45,474 nucleotides of DNA. Origin: Myxococcales bacterium (GTDB taxonomy: Bacteria; Myxococcota_A; UBA9042). The position numbers and the translations under genes were made by a program. The notes beneath the pieces were generated by a model. It was not told where the DNA came from and searched no databases. It saw only the letters and a program-made list of their open reading frames with translations. Shown in pieces: positions 27,371 through 36,516 of this stretch; the first letter of the stretch is position 1; every line of letters starts with the position of its first letter. The stretch lies in the NCBI GenBank assembly GCA_947491025.1, contig CANLIC010000034.1:1-45474 (forward strand), read 5' to 3'.

Positions 27371-29116
27371 CTACGCCTCAACTGGGCGAACCGCGACGAC
27401 GCTGGCTTGGAGTGAGACGCGCTCGTTCCAAACGTTGCGCTCCAGGTGCGTCGCGACGTCGACTCTGTCGCCGGGACGCAGCTCGCCGAGGATCTCCGCA
27501 GAAGCAAAGGCGTCGACGCCGTGGCGGGCCCAGAGAGGTCGATCGTTGTCCTCGACAAAGCGCGCGCGAAACCAGGCACCGCCCTCGCCGACGCGGCTGC
27601 CATGGGCCAACACGACGCCGGGCAACAGGAACTGGGGGCGCGGGTTGTCCCGCCCGCATGGCTCGAGCTGGTCCAGCTCCTCGAGCAGCTCCAAGTTGAG
27701 GGTCGACACGTCGAGCGCGGCGTCAAGACGGAGTGGGCGCGCCCTTGCGTCCATCGGCCACGTCGCGGCGACATGGGCGGCCAGCGCGTCCCGAAAGCGC
27801 GCCAGCTGCGCTACGGCCAGGGTGACGCCGGCGGCGTGGGCGTGGCCGCCGTAGCGCAAGAGCAGCCCGTCGTCGATCGCGCGCAGGCCCTCTACGAGGT
27901 CATACCCGGTCGGCGACCGGCCCGATCCGCGGACCACATCGCCCTCGATCGCGAGAACGAAGGTCGGCACCTGACGCGCATCCTTGATACGCCCTGCGAC
28001 GATGCCAAGCACACCGGCATGCCAGCCATCGCCGGCGACGACGACCGCGTGCTCTCGCCCAGCGGAGGTCGCTGCGGCGATCTCAGCCGCGGCGGCGACT
28101 TCGCGCTGCAGCGCCCGCCTCCGCGTGTTCTCTACCTCGATCTGTTCCGCCAGCTCGAACGCACGCGTCGGGTCCTCGGTCATCAGCAGCTCGTAGGCGA
28201 GGCCAGCGTCCGAGACGCGCCCGGCGGCATTGATCCGCGGCGCCAGCAAGAAGCCCACGGCGTCGCTGCTGACCGCCTGGCTGCTCACTTTGGTGCGCTT
28301 CGCCAGCGCTTGCACGCCCGGCCGCTTGGACCGGCCCAGCCGCCGCAGGCCGTGCCAGGTGACAACTCGGTTCATGCCGCGGAGAGGGACCATGTCCGCG
28401 ATCGTACCGAGCGCCGTGAGCTCGAGGAGCGCGCCGAGCTGCGGCCCGGCGTCGCGGCCCACATGTCCGGCGGCGAGCAAGGCCCGACGGGTGGCCTGCG
28501 CCAGCACCATCGCAACCCCAACCGCGGAGAGAGGTTCGTCGCCGAAACCGCACCCTGGCCGTCGCGGGTTGAGGTGCGCTGTCGCCGCAGGCTCTTCGGG
28601 CCCGAGCTGGTGGTGGTCGACGATGATAAAATCGCGTCCGCGATCGCGGGCCCGCGCGACCGCCTCACATGCCGTGCTGCCGCAGTCGACGCTGACGAAG
28701 AGGACAACGCCCGCGTCGCAGAGGCCATCGATGCGGTCGACCTGCAGGCCGTAGCCGTCCTTGAAGCGATCGGGCAGGAAGATTCGAGGTCGACAGCCGA
28801 CGGCGTGAAGGAAAGAGGCCAACAGCGCCGCGGCCGTGACGCCATCGACGTCGTAGTCGCCGTAGATGCAGACGAGCTCGCCGGCCATCACCGCGCGCGC
28901 CAAGCGGGCCGCGCCGACCTCGGCGTCACGCATCTGGTGGGGGTCGCGCAAGGTCGCCAAGGCGGGGCGCAGAAATGCCTGCGCCGACTCGAGATCGCGG
29001 TGGCCGCGCAGCCACAGTAGGCGCGTCAGCAGAGGGCTGCAGCCAAGCGCCCCGGACAGCGAAACGACCGCTGCCTCGTCGACCGTTTGCAGCTCCCACG
29101 GCAGACTTGCGCGCAT
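27371..29116 (-). CDS. recJ: Single-stranded-DNA-specific exonuclease RecJ
   Basis: 5'-3' exonuclease on single-stranded DNA in recombination and mismatch repair; 581 residues, normal length. The DHH-family motifs are intact: GDYDVDG (86-92), FVSVDCGS (about 140-147), DHH (167-169, VDHHQLG), ELTALGTIADMVPL, and the APRINAAGR motif. The DHHA1 domain has GWHAGVLGIVAGRI, SGRSPTGYDL and GGHAHAAG. The C-terminal OB-fold has LEPCGRDNPRPQF. It follows secF by 30 bases on the same strand, so it is probably the last gene of the yajC-secDF unit. Confidence 0.95.
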   Translation of the reverse strand: MRASLPWELQTVDEAAVVSLSGALGCSPLLTRLLWLRGHRDLESAQAFLRPALATLRDPHQMRDAEVGAARLARAVMAGELVCIYGDYDVDGVTAAALLASFLHAVGCRPRIFLPDRFKDGYGLQVDRIDGLCDAGVVLFVSVDCGSTACEAVARARDRGRDFIIVDHHQLGPEEPAATAHLNPRRPGCGFGDEPLSAVGVAMVLAQATRRALLAAGHVGRDAGPQLGALLELTALGTIADMVPLRGMNRVVTWHGLRRLGRSKRPGVQALAKRTKVSSQAVSSDAVGFLLAPRINAAGRVSDAGLAYELLMTEDPTRAFELAEQIEVENTRRRALQREVAAAAEIAAATSAGREHAVVVAGDGWHAGVLGIVAGRIKDARQVPTFVLAIEGDVVRGSGRSPTGYDLVEGLRAIDDGLLLRYGGHAHAAGVTLAVAQLARFRDALAAHVAATWPMDARARPLRLDAALDVSTLNLELLEELDQLEPCGRDNPRPQFLLPGVVLAHGSRVGEGGAWFRARFVEDNDRPLWARHGVDAFASAEILGELRPGDRVDVATHLERNVWNERVSLQASVVAVRPVEA

Positions 29117-29146
29117 GTCCGCCTCGCTGCGCCAGATGGTTCGGGA

Positions 29147-30523
29147 CTACAGGTCAGTCCGGGCCACGGCCTGGGCATCGCCGGTAGCGCGTGCGGCCGA
29201 ACGCCGACGCTCAAATTGGCGATCCGTCCAGAGGAAGATCGGGCTCGCGATGAAGATCGACGAGTAGGTTCCGACAATGAGGCCGACAGTCATCGCAAAC
29301 GCGAAGTCACGGATCAGGCCGCCACCGAGCAGGAAGATCGCCACCACCGCCATCTGGGTCGTCAGCGAAGTCAAGATCGTCCGCGACAGAGTCTGGCTGA
29401 CGGCGTTGTTGACGACGTCGACCATCTTCGCCTTCGGGTACTTCTCGATCAGCTCACGAATGCGATCGAAGACCACGATGGTGTCGTTGATCGAGTAGCC
29501 GGCGATGGTGAGGATCGCGGCGATGATCGGCATGGTGAACTTCACCTGCGCCAGTGAGAAGCAGCCGATGACGATGATGACGTCGTGGCTCAAGGCGATG
29601 ATGGCGCCCGGCGCAAAGCGCATGTCGAAGCGGAGCGCGATGTAGACCACGATGCCGAGCAGCGCGTAGAGGATGGCGACAAGGCCCTGGTTGAGCAGGT
29701 CGCTCGCCACTGCCGGGCTGACGATGGTCGCCTCGCGCACGGCGAGGAATTCAACGCCGAACTGCGTTTTCATGTCCTCGGTCAGCTTGGCCTTGAACTC
29801 CTCGATTTTGACCGTGAACTGATCGTCGGTCCGCTTCTTCAGCTCCTCGATCAGCTGGGCCGATTGCGCCTGCTCGCGCTCGGCCAAGGCCTCGGGGGTC
29901 AGCTCGCCTTCCTCTTCCGAGACCATCTGCAGGGTCCGGAAGTTGTTGATCTCAAGCTGGCGCTGAACCTCGCTGTAGGTCTTGATCTTGGGGAAGCCAT
30001 TGTCCAAGAACAGCTTCTCGAGCTTCTTGTAGGTCTCGTCGACGTTGGCTGTCGCAGGCAGCGCGATGTAGAAGACGTCCTCGCCCTGGGTCGCCGCCTC
30101 GAGCCGCGCGCCAGCGAAGGCCGCGCCAAGCGACGCGAGCACCTTGTCCTTCTGGGCCTGGGTCACCAGCGAGGTCAGCTCGGTGAGGAGAAGAAAATCC
30201 TTCCCCTCTGAGGCCTTGGCCGTGCCCGTGCTGAACTCCTGGACCTCGATCTGGCCGGAGTCACCGTCGGAGCCGGTCGCCTTCTTGATGAAGCCGTCGA
30301 GCATCGTGCGCAGGGCGTCCCGGCTGACGGCCGAGTCCTCCTTGAACGACACGATGATCTTGGTGCCACCCTTGAAGTCGATGCCACGGTTGAAGCCGAG
30401 GATCGCCAGCGACACGAGCGAGAGCAGCACGACGCCGGCGGAGATGGCTTGGAAGACCCGGCTGGCGCCGACGATGTCGTAGACGCGGCCGGGTGGAAAG
30501 AACTCGCGGAAGTTGTTCGACAT
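29147..30523 (-). CDS. secF: Protein translocase subunit SecF, enlarged periplasmic domain
   Basis: Inner-membrane proton-driven subunit that pulls preproteins through the Sec channel together with SecD. Helix 1 is at about 21-44. FNRGIDFKGGTK follows (about 44-55), the signature at the start of the P1 domain. Helices 2-6 begin near residue 280 with ALRFDMRFAPGAIIALSHD and AGYSINDTIVVFDRIRE, both diagnostic. The total of 458 residues exceeds the roughly 300-320 of typical SecF because the periplasmic region (45-278) is about twice the usual size and includes a charged helical stretch (about 205-255). The start ATG 30523 is supported by GGAG upstream, though at a long spacing. Confidence 0.93.
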   Translation of the reverse strand: MSNNFREFFPPGRVYDIVGASRVFQAISAGVVLLSLVSLAILGFNRGIDFKGGTKIIVSFKEDSAVSRDALRTMLDGFIKKATGSDGDSGQIEVQEFSTGTAKASEGKDFLLLTELTSLVTQAQKDKVLASLGAAFAGARLEAATQGEDVFYIALPATANVDETYKKLEKLFLDNGFPKIKTYSEVQRQLEINNFRTLQMVSEEEGELTPEALAEREQAQSAQLIEELKKRTDDQFTVKIEEFKAKLTEDMKTQFGVEFLAVREATIVSPAVASDLLNQGLVAILYALLGIVVYIALRFDMRFAPGAIIALSHDVIIVIGCFSLAQVKFTMPIIAAILTIAGYSINDTIVVFDRIRELIEKYPKAKMVDVVNNAVSQTLSRTILTSLTTQMAVVAIFLLGGGLIRDFAFAMTVGLIVGTYSSIFIASPIFLWTDRQFERRRSAARATGDAQAVARTDL

Positions 30524-30593
30524 AGGAAAGTCTCCAGGGTCAGCGAGGATCAGCGAGGATCGCGCCTCGTCCGACGCGCCCGAGTGCAGGGCC

Positions 30594-32399
30594 TCAGATC
30601 GAGATCTCGTTGGTGATTTTGCCGCTATCCACGAGATAGGCGTAGATCATGCGCGTCACGGTGATGCTGGTGAACATCGAGCAGCCGATGCCGATGAGCA
30701 GCGTCACCGCGAAGCCGTAGACCGGGCCCGAAGAGAACTGCATCAGGACGAAGCCGCCGATGGCGGTGGTGATCTGCGAGTCGAAAATCGACCAGAACGC
30801 CTTGTCGTAGCCGAGGTCGAGCGCGTTGCGCACCGATCGGCCATTGCGGATTTCCTCACGGATACGCTCGAAAATCAGGATGTTGGCATCCAAGGCCATG
30901 CCCACGGTCAGGACGATGCCCGCCATGCCTGGCAGCGTGAGCGCCGCGTTGAAGGCGACCAGGGCGGCGAGGATGAGCACCATGTTGAATGCCAAGCCGA
31001 CGTTGGCGATCAAGCCGCCCTGGCGGTAGTACCAAGCCATCGACACTGCGGCGAGGACAAAGCCGAGGATGATGCTGAGCAGACCGGAGTTGACCGCGTC
31101 GCGGCCCAGGCTCGGACCGACCTCGATGTCGTGCACCTTGATGACCGGGGCCTTGTAGGCGCCGTTGTTCAGGACCGTCACGAGCGCTCGTGCCTCTTCC
31201 ATCTGCTGCGCCGGCGAGCGGCCGCCACCAAGGGTAATCTGGGCCCGACCGCCACTGATCTGCTCGCGAATCGATGGCGCGCTGGAGACGTCGCCGTCGA
31301 GCATGATCGCCATCAGGTTTCCGACGTTGGCACCGCTGACATCGGCGAAGATCTTGGCGCCGCGGGCGTCGAACTCGAGGTTGACGACCGGCTCGCCCTT
31401 GTCGCCGTAGCTCACCGCTGCCCGGGTCAAGTTGTCGCCAGTCAGCGGAGCCACCGCCTGCAGGTCGTAGGTGCGCCAGTAGGTCGCGCGCACCTGACCC
31501 GAGTCCGGCTCCTTCTCCACGACGTGCTCGTAGCCGATCATCACGTTGTCGGGCAAGGTCACGGTCTTGAGGAAGCCAAGGATCTCCGACTTCTTCTCGC
31601 TCTTCAGGTACCCGCCGCGGCCGTCCTGGCCCCACTCGAGCGTCTTGGCCTGCTCGGCGTTCTCGCCCTTGTAGGCGTCGACCGCGGCTCGCTTGTCGGC
31701 GAACACCTTGGCCTCGGGCACCACCATGCGGAACGAGAGCTGCGCGGCCTGGCCGATCTTCTCGCGGACGAGCTTCATCTGACGCTCGTTGAGACCCGGC
31801 AGCTGAACATCGATGTCGGCGTCGCCACTGCGGCGCACGTCCGGCTCGACAAGGCCGAACGCGTCGACGCGCTTGCGGACCACGGCGAGGGTCTGGTCGA
31901 CGATCTCGGCCTTCAAAGCGACGATGGCGCTATCGGGCAAGAAGAGGCTGACCTTGCCGTCTGCGGCGCGAAGCTCGAAGCGGCTGTCGAGGCTCAGCAT
32001 CAGCTCCTTGTCGAGGAGCGCAGCGTCTGCCGCGTCTTGGAAGGCGACCTCCAGCCCGTTGTAGGCGGTCTGGGTGATGGTGAAGCGCTTGGCCAGCGCA
32101 TCGCGGTCCGCCGCCGCCATCGCAGCTCCGTCCTTGCCACCCTTCTTGGCCGCGGCGTCGACGAGACGCTCACGCAGGGCCTCCTTGAGCTTGCGGGTGT
32201 TGTCGGCGATCGCTCGCTTGAAGTCGACGGTGTACTTCAGCTCAAGGCCACCCTTGAGATCGAGACCGAGGTTGATCTGACGATCGAAGATCGCCGTGTA
32301 GAACTCGGGCATCGGCATCAGGCTCGGGAGAACCTGCAGGACCGCGATCGCGGCCAGCGCGATCGTCAGCCAGGCCTTCCAGTTGCGCTTGGTCTCCAT
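30594..32399 (-). CDS. secD: Protein translocase subunit SecD
   Basis: Inner-membrane partner of SecF, 601 residues, about normal. Helix 1 is WLTIALAAIAVLQVLPSL (about 10-27), then QINLGLDLKGGLELKY, the SecD hallmark. A large periplasmic domain holds RRSGDADIDVQLPGL and VNLEFDARGAKIFAD. The C-terminal helices carry GMALDANILIFERIREE and FDSQITTAIGG with the conserved proton-relay Asp. The Shine-Dalgarno (GAGG) directly abuts the ATG, but the start METKRNWKAW matches the family. It lies 70 bases upstream of secF and 160 bases after yajC. Confidence 0.95.
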   Translation of the reverse strand: METKRNWKAWLTIALAAIAVLQVLPSLMPMPEFYTAIFDRQINLGLDLKGGLELKYTVDFKRAIADNTRKLKEALRERLVDAAAKKGGKDGAAMAAADRDALAKRFTITQTAYNGLEVAFQDAADAALLDKELMLSLDSRFELRAADGKVSLFLPDSAIVALKAEIVDQTLAVVRKRVDAFGLVEPDVRRSGDADIDVQLPGLNERQMKLVREKIGQAAQLSFRMVVPEAKVFADKRAAVDAYKGENAEQAKTLEWGQDGRGGYLKSEKKSEILGFLKTVTLPDNVMIGYEHVVEKEPDSGQVRATYWRTYDLQAVAPLTGDNLTRAAVSYGDKGEPVVNLEFDARGAKIFADVSGANVGNLMAIMLDGDVSSAPSIREQISGGRAQITLGGGRSPAQQMEEARALVTVLNNGAYKAPVIKVHDIEVGPSLGRDAVNSGLLSIILGFVLAAVSMAWYYRQGGLIANVGLAFNMVLILAALVAFNAALTLPGMAGIVLTVGMALDANILIFERIREEIRNGRSVRNALDLGYDKAFWSIFDSQITTAIGGFVLMQFSSGPVYGFAVTLLIGIGCSMFTSITVTRMIYAYLVDSGKITNEISI

Positions 32400-32559
32400 C
32401 CTCGTTCACCCCTGCACCGACCCCTGGGCCGATGCGCAACGTTGCTCGACACTCGAACCGCCCGAAGCCTCTCACCTGCCAGGCAGCCGCCTTGGGCTGA
32501 CCAAGCGCTCTCTGCCCGTGCCTTCGGACAAGCTGTGTCCGATCGGGTCCGGGCTGGCC

Positions 32560-32988
32560 TCAGCGCGTCTGCAAGCTGGCGACCGCCTCCGCGGCTTTGC
32601 CCTCGACGCCAGCAATCTGGCTCCGCAGCACCTTGATCACGGTCTTGGGCGCCACCTCGAGCTGGACCGTCCCGGCGTCGAGCGACTCAATCCGCCCAAA
32701 GATGCCGCTGCTGGTCACCACGCGGGTGCCGACCTGCAGAGCATCGACGAACGCCTTGTGCTCCTTCTGGCGCTTCTGCTGGGGCCGGAGCACCAACAGC
32801 CAGAACACCAGAAAGATCAGGCCGAAAATCGCCATCTGCCCGAACATGTCCATCATGCCCGGGCCTTTGGCGGCTCCCTGCGACGCGGCTGCGGCCGCGC
32901 TGCTGGCGACTGGCGACGCAGGATCAGCCTGCGCCATCAGCTGCATCAGCCCGGCTCCCAACCCGATCACGAACCCCGAAGGCGCCAT
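32560..32988 (-). CDS. yajC: Preprotein translocase subunit YajC
   Basis: Small inner-membrane protein of 142 residues that associates with SecDF. ATG 32988 (GAGG five bases upstream) is preferred to the longer frame. After an Ala/Ser-rich N-terminus there is a single membrane helix (MAIFGLIFLVFWLLVL), then RPQQKRQKEHKAFVDALQVGTRVVTSSGIFGRI, the defining YajC segment, and IKVLRSQIAGV near the end. It heads the yajC-secD-secF-recJ run. Confidence 0.93.
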   Translation of the reverse strand: MAPSGFVIGLGAGLMQLMAQADPASPVASSAAAAASQGAAKGPGMMDMFGQMAIFGLIFLVFWLLVLRPQQKRQKEHKAFVDALQVGTRVVTSSGIFGRIESLDAGTVQLEVAPKTVIKVLRSQIAGVEGKAAEAVASLQTR

Positions 32989-33301
32989 CTCGACCTCATC
33001 GAAGGTCGGTCGAGTGGGCCGCCATGCCGGGTTCCCGGGTCCCCGAAGGGCCACGGAATCCTGATCCTGGCTGCACCGCTCAACCTCCGAACATTCCAGC
33101 CCAAAACTACAAGACACCCGCCCAGTCGGGCGCGAAGCTCCGCGCTTCTAGCAGAGGCCTAGGGCCCGGTCAATGCAAGGACCTGAAAGGGCGGCTACCT
33201 CAGGGCTTGCCACCGGCCAGATGGCGAGGCCGCTCGCCCAACCATCGCAGCGAAGCGCGAGAAGTCGCCAGCCCGTGGGCGCAGCCGAGGGCCAGCGACC
33301 G
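32989..33301. other. Gene-free region upstream of yajC
   Basis: A stretch of 313 bases with the candidate promoter at 33145-33173 and a small stem GAAGC/GCTTC near 33133-33149 overlapping its -10. No coding frame with a plausible start is seen. Confidence 0.4.
33145..33173 (-). promoter_or_regulatory. Candidate promoter for yajC-secDF-recJ
   Basis: Minus strand TTGACC (33173-33168), 17 bases, then TAGAAG (33150-33145). It would give a leader of about 150 bases before yajC. Match to consensus is moderate. Confidence 0.35.
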
Positions 33302-34501
33302 TCATAGGCTCCAGATCGCGCCGAGCGCGACCGTCGGCCGCTGAAAGGCCGCGCCATCGGCATGCATGAAAATGGCATCCGCGGCATGGTCGACTCGGCC
33401 CTCCGCGCGCAGCATCAGCCCATCCGTGGCGCGGTACTGGAGCGCGAGCGCGGCCTCGGCGATGCGCGAAGTGGGCCAAAAGGGCCGCCCCAGCAAGACG
33501 CCCCTGGCAACCTCAGTGTCGCCGCTCTGGCCGAACACGCCGACCCGAGCTGCGAGTTGCCAACGCTCGTCGAGGGTCTTGCGGGCCCAGGCGTTCAGCG
33601 CACCCCAGTTGGCGAGGCGCTGGTCGCCAGCAGACTGCCAGGCCTCGACGCCGCCGTTGACCTGCAGTGCGACCTCGTAGCCAGCGCCCAGGGGTGCACA
33701 GAGCCAGCCGTCGACGACCCAGCCGCGCACTGCGCCGGTGCCAGCCCGGCTGAACTCGGGCCGGGTTGGCGCTGTCGACACCAGCAGCTGCCAGCGTCCC
33801 CAGCTCCGGCTGCCAAAAGCGCGAGCCAGGAAGGTCGAGGGGACGTTCGATGCGGCGATCTTGTTCCAGCCGCCGTAGAGTCCCACCTCCAAAGTTGTGG
33901 CTTCAGACGCCGCCCACTGGACGCGCCCGCCCATCAGGTAGAAGGGCGTCGCGACATGCAGCAACGAGCCAGACCACAGCCAATTGGAGCGCGCCTGGAC
34001 CTGCTCGAATCCGAAGGGCGCCGGCATCAGGCCGGCATCGATCCAAGCCGTCGTGCCGACGCGCGTGCCGACGGTCGCCTCCTGGACAAGCGACCAGTCG
34101 ACCGGCTGGGCCTTCTCACCGGCATAGATTTGAGCTGGTACCTGGCCCGTCCAGAGCCGCAACGCCCCGCGGGCATCCTCTGTGCGACCGACGATCCCGA
34201 TGAGCGCCTGTGCCAAGCCGAACTCGCTGTGACGGGCGTCGTACAGGTGGCCAGGAATTGCGCCGTCGGCTGGCCTGTTGCCGTCGACTGCGACATACAC
34301 TTCGACGGTGGCGTCCAACTCCACAACCGCACCGTTGTCGACAGCCGAGGCGGAGGTCGGCGTGCCTTCTGCCGGCAGCGCCGTCGGCGCAGATAAGCGC
34401 CAGGCACCGAGTGCGACGGAGGGCCCCAACGCAGCGGCGAGGGCCAGCGCGACCGCCGCGACGCCTCGGGCCGTGACCGCAGTGCCGCTGTTCGTCCCCA
34501 T
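33302..34501 (-). CDS. Outer-membrane porin-like beta-barrel
   Basis: Predicted outer-membrane barrel of 399 residues. ATG 34501 has GGAGG five bases upstream and gives a signal peptide ending near SVALGAW (about residue 32). The mature part has alternating strands (VELDATVEVYVAVDG, AQIYAGEKAQ, AWIDAGLMPAPFGFEQ, TTLEVGLYGGWNKIA, ALALQYRATDGLMLRAEGRVD) and ends in an aromatic-hydrophobic terminus (VALGAIWSL). WIDAGLMPAPFGFE and LHVATPFYLMGGRV resemble the OprB/BBP2-like or phosphate-porin-like groups; the exact family and substrate are unclear. It is divergent from pgi. Confidence 0.75.
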   Translation of the reverse strand: MGTNSGTAVTARGVAAVALALAAALGPSVALGAWRLSAPTALPAEGTPTSASAVDNGAVVELDATVEVYVAVDGNRPADGAIPGHLYDARHSEFGLAQALIGIVGRTEDARGALRLWTGQVPAQIYAGEKAQPVDWSLVQEATVGTRVGTTAWIDAGLMPAPFGFEQVQARSNWLWSGSLLHVATPFYLMGGRVQWAASEATTLEVGLYGGWNKIAASNVPSTFLARAFGSRSWGRWQLLVSTAPTRPEFSRAGTGAVRGWVVDGWLCAPLGAGYEVALQVNGGVEAWQSAGDQRLANWGALNAWARKTLDERWQLAARVGVFGQSGDTEVARGVLLGRPFWPTSRIAEAALALQYRATDGLMLRAEGRVDHAADAIFMHADGAAFQRPTVALGAIWSL

Positions 34502-34713
34502 CTTGACCTCCTTGGTACCGCTTGCGCGTCGGCCGGGGTCGAGGGAGCGGGCGAATCGCCTGCCGCCATGCCGCGACAGCCGCGACCCCCGACCGAGGAT
34601 AGCGCCCTTCCAGCGCGCCGCCAACGAACTCGCGCTGGGCGCAAGAGGTGCCAGCGTCCGGCGAGCCGTGGTACATTGACGCGCCTGCGACGGAGCCAGG
34701 CGGGGAGAGCACC

Positions 34714-36387
34714 ATGGTCGATGTTCGAGAGGGTCAGGCTTGGCGGGCGCTCGAACAGCAGGCCCAATTGCTGCGCGCGGATCTCGCCCGGGGCTATGCC
34801 ATGCGGCGCTGGTTTCAGGAAGACCCGTTGCGCTTCCAAAACATGCAGCTCCGGCTCGGTGATCTGCTCTACGACCCGAGCAAACAGTTGGTGACGCCCG
34901 AGGTGTCGCGCCTGCTCAACGCGCTCGGCGAAGAGCGCTGCCTCGGCCCCGCGATGGAAGCGATGGTCGAGGGCGCCCCGATCAACCTCACCGAAGGCCG
35001 CGCTGTGCTGCACACCGCACTGCGCGACCGCCGCGGAGGCCCGCGGCGTGTTGGCGGCCAAGATGTGATGCCCGAGGTCGGCGCCGTGCTGGCGCAGATG
35101 CGCGAGTTCGTCACCGCCCTACGCAGCGGCGCGTGGCGGGGTGCTACCGGCTTGCCCATCCGCGACGTCGTCAACATCGGCATCGGCGGCTCCGATCTCG
35201 GACCTGCCATGGCGACCGCGGCGCTGCGGCCCTATTGGCAGGCGGGTCTGCGCGTCCACTACGTCAGCAACGTCGACGGTGCCCATCTGCAGGGCACCCT
35301 CGCCGACTTGAGCCCGGAGACGACGCTTTTTATCGTCGCCTCGAAGACCTTCACGACTCAGGAGACCCTCGCCAACGCCCACTCGGCGCGGGCCTGGCTC
35401 GTCGGCGCTCTCGGCCTGGAGGCGGTCGCGCGCCACTTCGTCGCCCTCTCCACGAACGCCAAGGCTGTCAGCGACTTCGGCATCGACGTTCGCCAGATGT
35501 TCGCCTTCTGGGACTGGGTGGGGGGCCGCTACTCGCTGTGGTCGGCCATCGGTCTGTCAGTCGCATGCGCCATCGGCATGGACGCCTTCGAGGACCTGCT
35601 GCAAGGCGCCCACGAGGCCGATCGACACGCCCTTGAGGCGCCGATCGCAGCCAACATCCCGGCGCAGATGGCCCTGGTGGGAGTGTGGAACCGCAACTTC
35701 CTCGGCTTCCCCAGCCTCGCAGTGCTCCCCTACGATCAGTCGCTGCATCGGCTCCCAGCCTACTTGCAGCAAGCCGACATGGAGTCCAACGGCAAGGCCA
35801 CGACCCGAGATGGTGGCAAGACGCAGTGGCTGACAGGCCCCATTGTCTTTGGCGAACCCGGCACCAACGGCCAGCACGCCTTCTACCAACTCCTCCACCA
35901 AGGCAGCGATATCGTTCCGGCCGACTTCATCCTGGTCGCTCACAGCGCCTTTGCGACCGCGCCCAACCACCCCATCGGCGACCACCACGAGCTCCTGCTC
36001 AGCAATGGCCTCGCTCAGACCGAAGCCCTCATGCGCGGCAAGACCGAAGCGGAGGTCATGCTCGAGCTCCGGCTGGCGGGAATCGTCGGGGCCGACGCGG
36101 CTGCGCTGGCACCCCACAAAATCTTCTCCGGTGACCGCCCCACGACGACGCTGCTCATGGACCGACTGACGCCGCACGCTCTTGGCCGCCTTATCGCCAT
36201 CTACGAGCACAAGATCTTCTTCCAAGGAATCCTCTGGGATATCTGCAGCTTCGACCAATGGGGCGTCGAACTCGGCAAGCAGCTCGCCAAGGCCATTGGG
36301 CCGGAGCTGCGCGGCGCGGCGCCAGGCAACCACGACGCCAGTACGTCGGGCCTCATCGCCGAACTGCGGCAGAGACGCGGCGCTTAA
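34714..36387 (+). CDS. pgi: Glucose-6-phosphate isomerase
   Basis: Interconverts glucose-6-phosphate and fructose-6-phosphate in the cytoplasm; 557 residues, normal length. ATG 34714 is preceded by GGAG and begins the protein a little before the conserved helix. Motifs: NIGIGGSDLGPAM, SKTFTTQET, the signature FWDWVGGRYSLWSAIGL, GEPGTNGQHAFYQLLHQG with the catalytic Glu and His, and QWGVELGKQLA with the active-site Lys near the C-terminus. All are intact. Confidence 0.96.
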   Translation: MVDVREGQAWRALEQQAQLLRADLARGYAMRRWFQEDPLRFQNMQLRLGDLLYDPSKQLVTPEVSRLLNALGEERCLGPAMEAMVEGAPINLTEGRAVLHTALRDRRGGPRRVGGQDVMPEVGAVLAQMREFVTALRSGAWRGATGLPIRDVVNIGIGGSDLGPAMATAALRPYWQAGLRVHYVSNVDGAHLQGTLADLSPETTLFIVASKTFTTQETLANAHSARAWLVGALGLEAVARHFVALSTNAKAVSDFGIDVRQMFAFWDWVGGRYSLWSAIGLSVACAIGMDAFEDLLQGAHEADRHALEAPIAANIPAQMALVGVWNRNFLGFPSLAVLPYDQSLHRLPAYLQQADMESNGKATTRDGGKTQWLTGPIVFGEPGTNGQHAFYQLLHQGSDIVPADFILVAHSAFATAPNHPIGDHHELLLSNGLAQTEALMRGKTEAEVMLELRLAGIVGADAAALAPHKIFSGDRPTTTLLMDRLTPHALGRLIAIYEHKIFFQGILWDICSFDQWGVELGKQLAKAIGPELRGAAPGNHDASTSGLIAELRQRRGA

Positions 36388-36516
36388 GTGGGGCTGGGTC
36401 TTGGACCGGCCGGGGCGAGCGCGTGACGGGCTCGCCGCCGCAGTGGTAAGCTGGACGATGGAGCGCAGCGAGAGCCGGTTCTTGGTCCTTGCATGCGTCT
36501 GAACAGGTGGTTTCCG

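Noticed and set aside
27446..29020. Open frame of 524 codons antisense to recJ
   Set aside because: recJ has all catalytic motifs; the antisense frame has none.
30513..32636. Open frame of 707 codons antisense to secD
   Set aside because: secD is unambiguous on the minus strand; the antisense frame is a GC-codon shadow.
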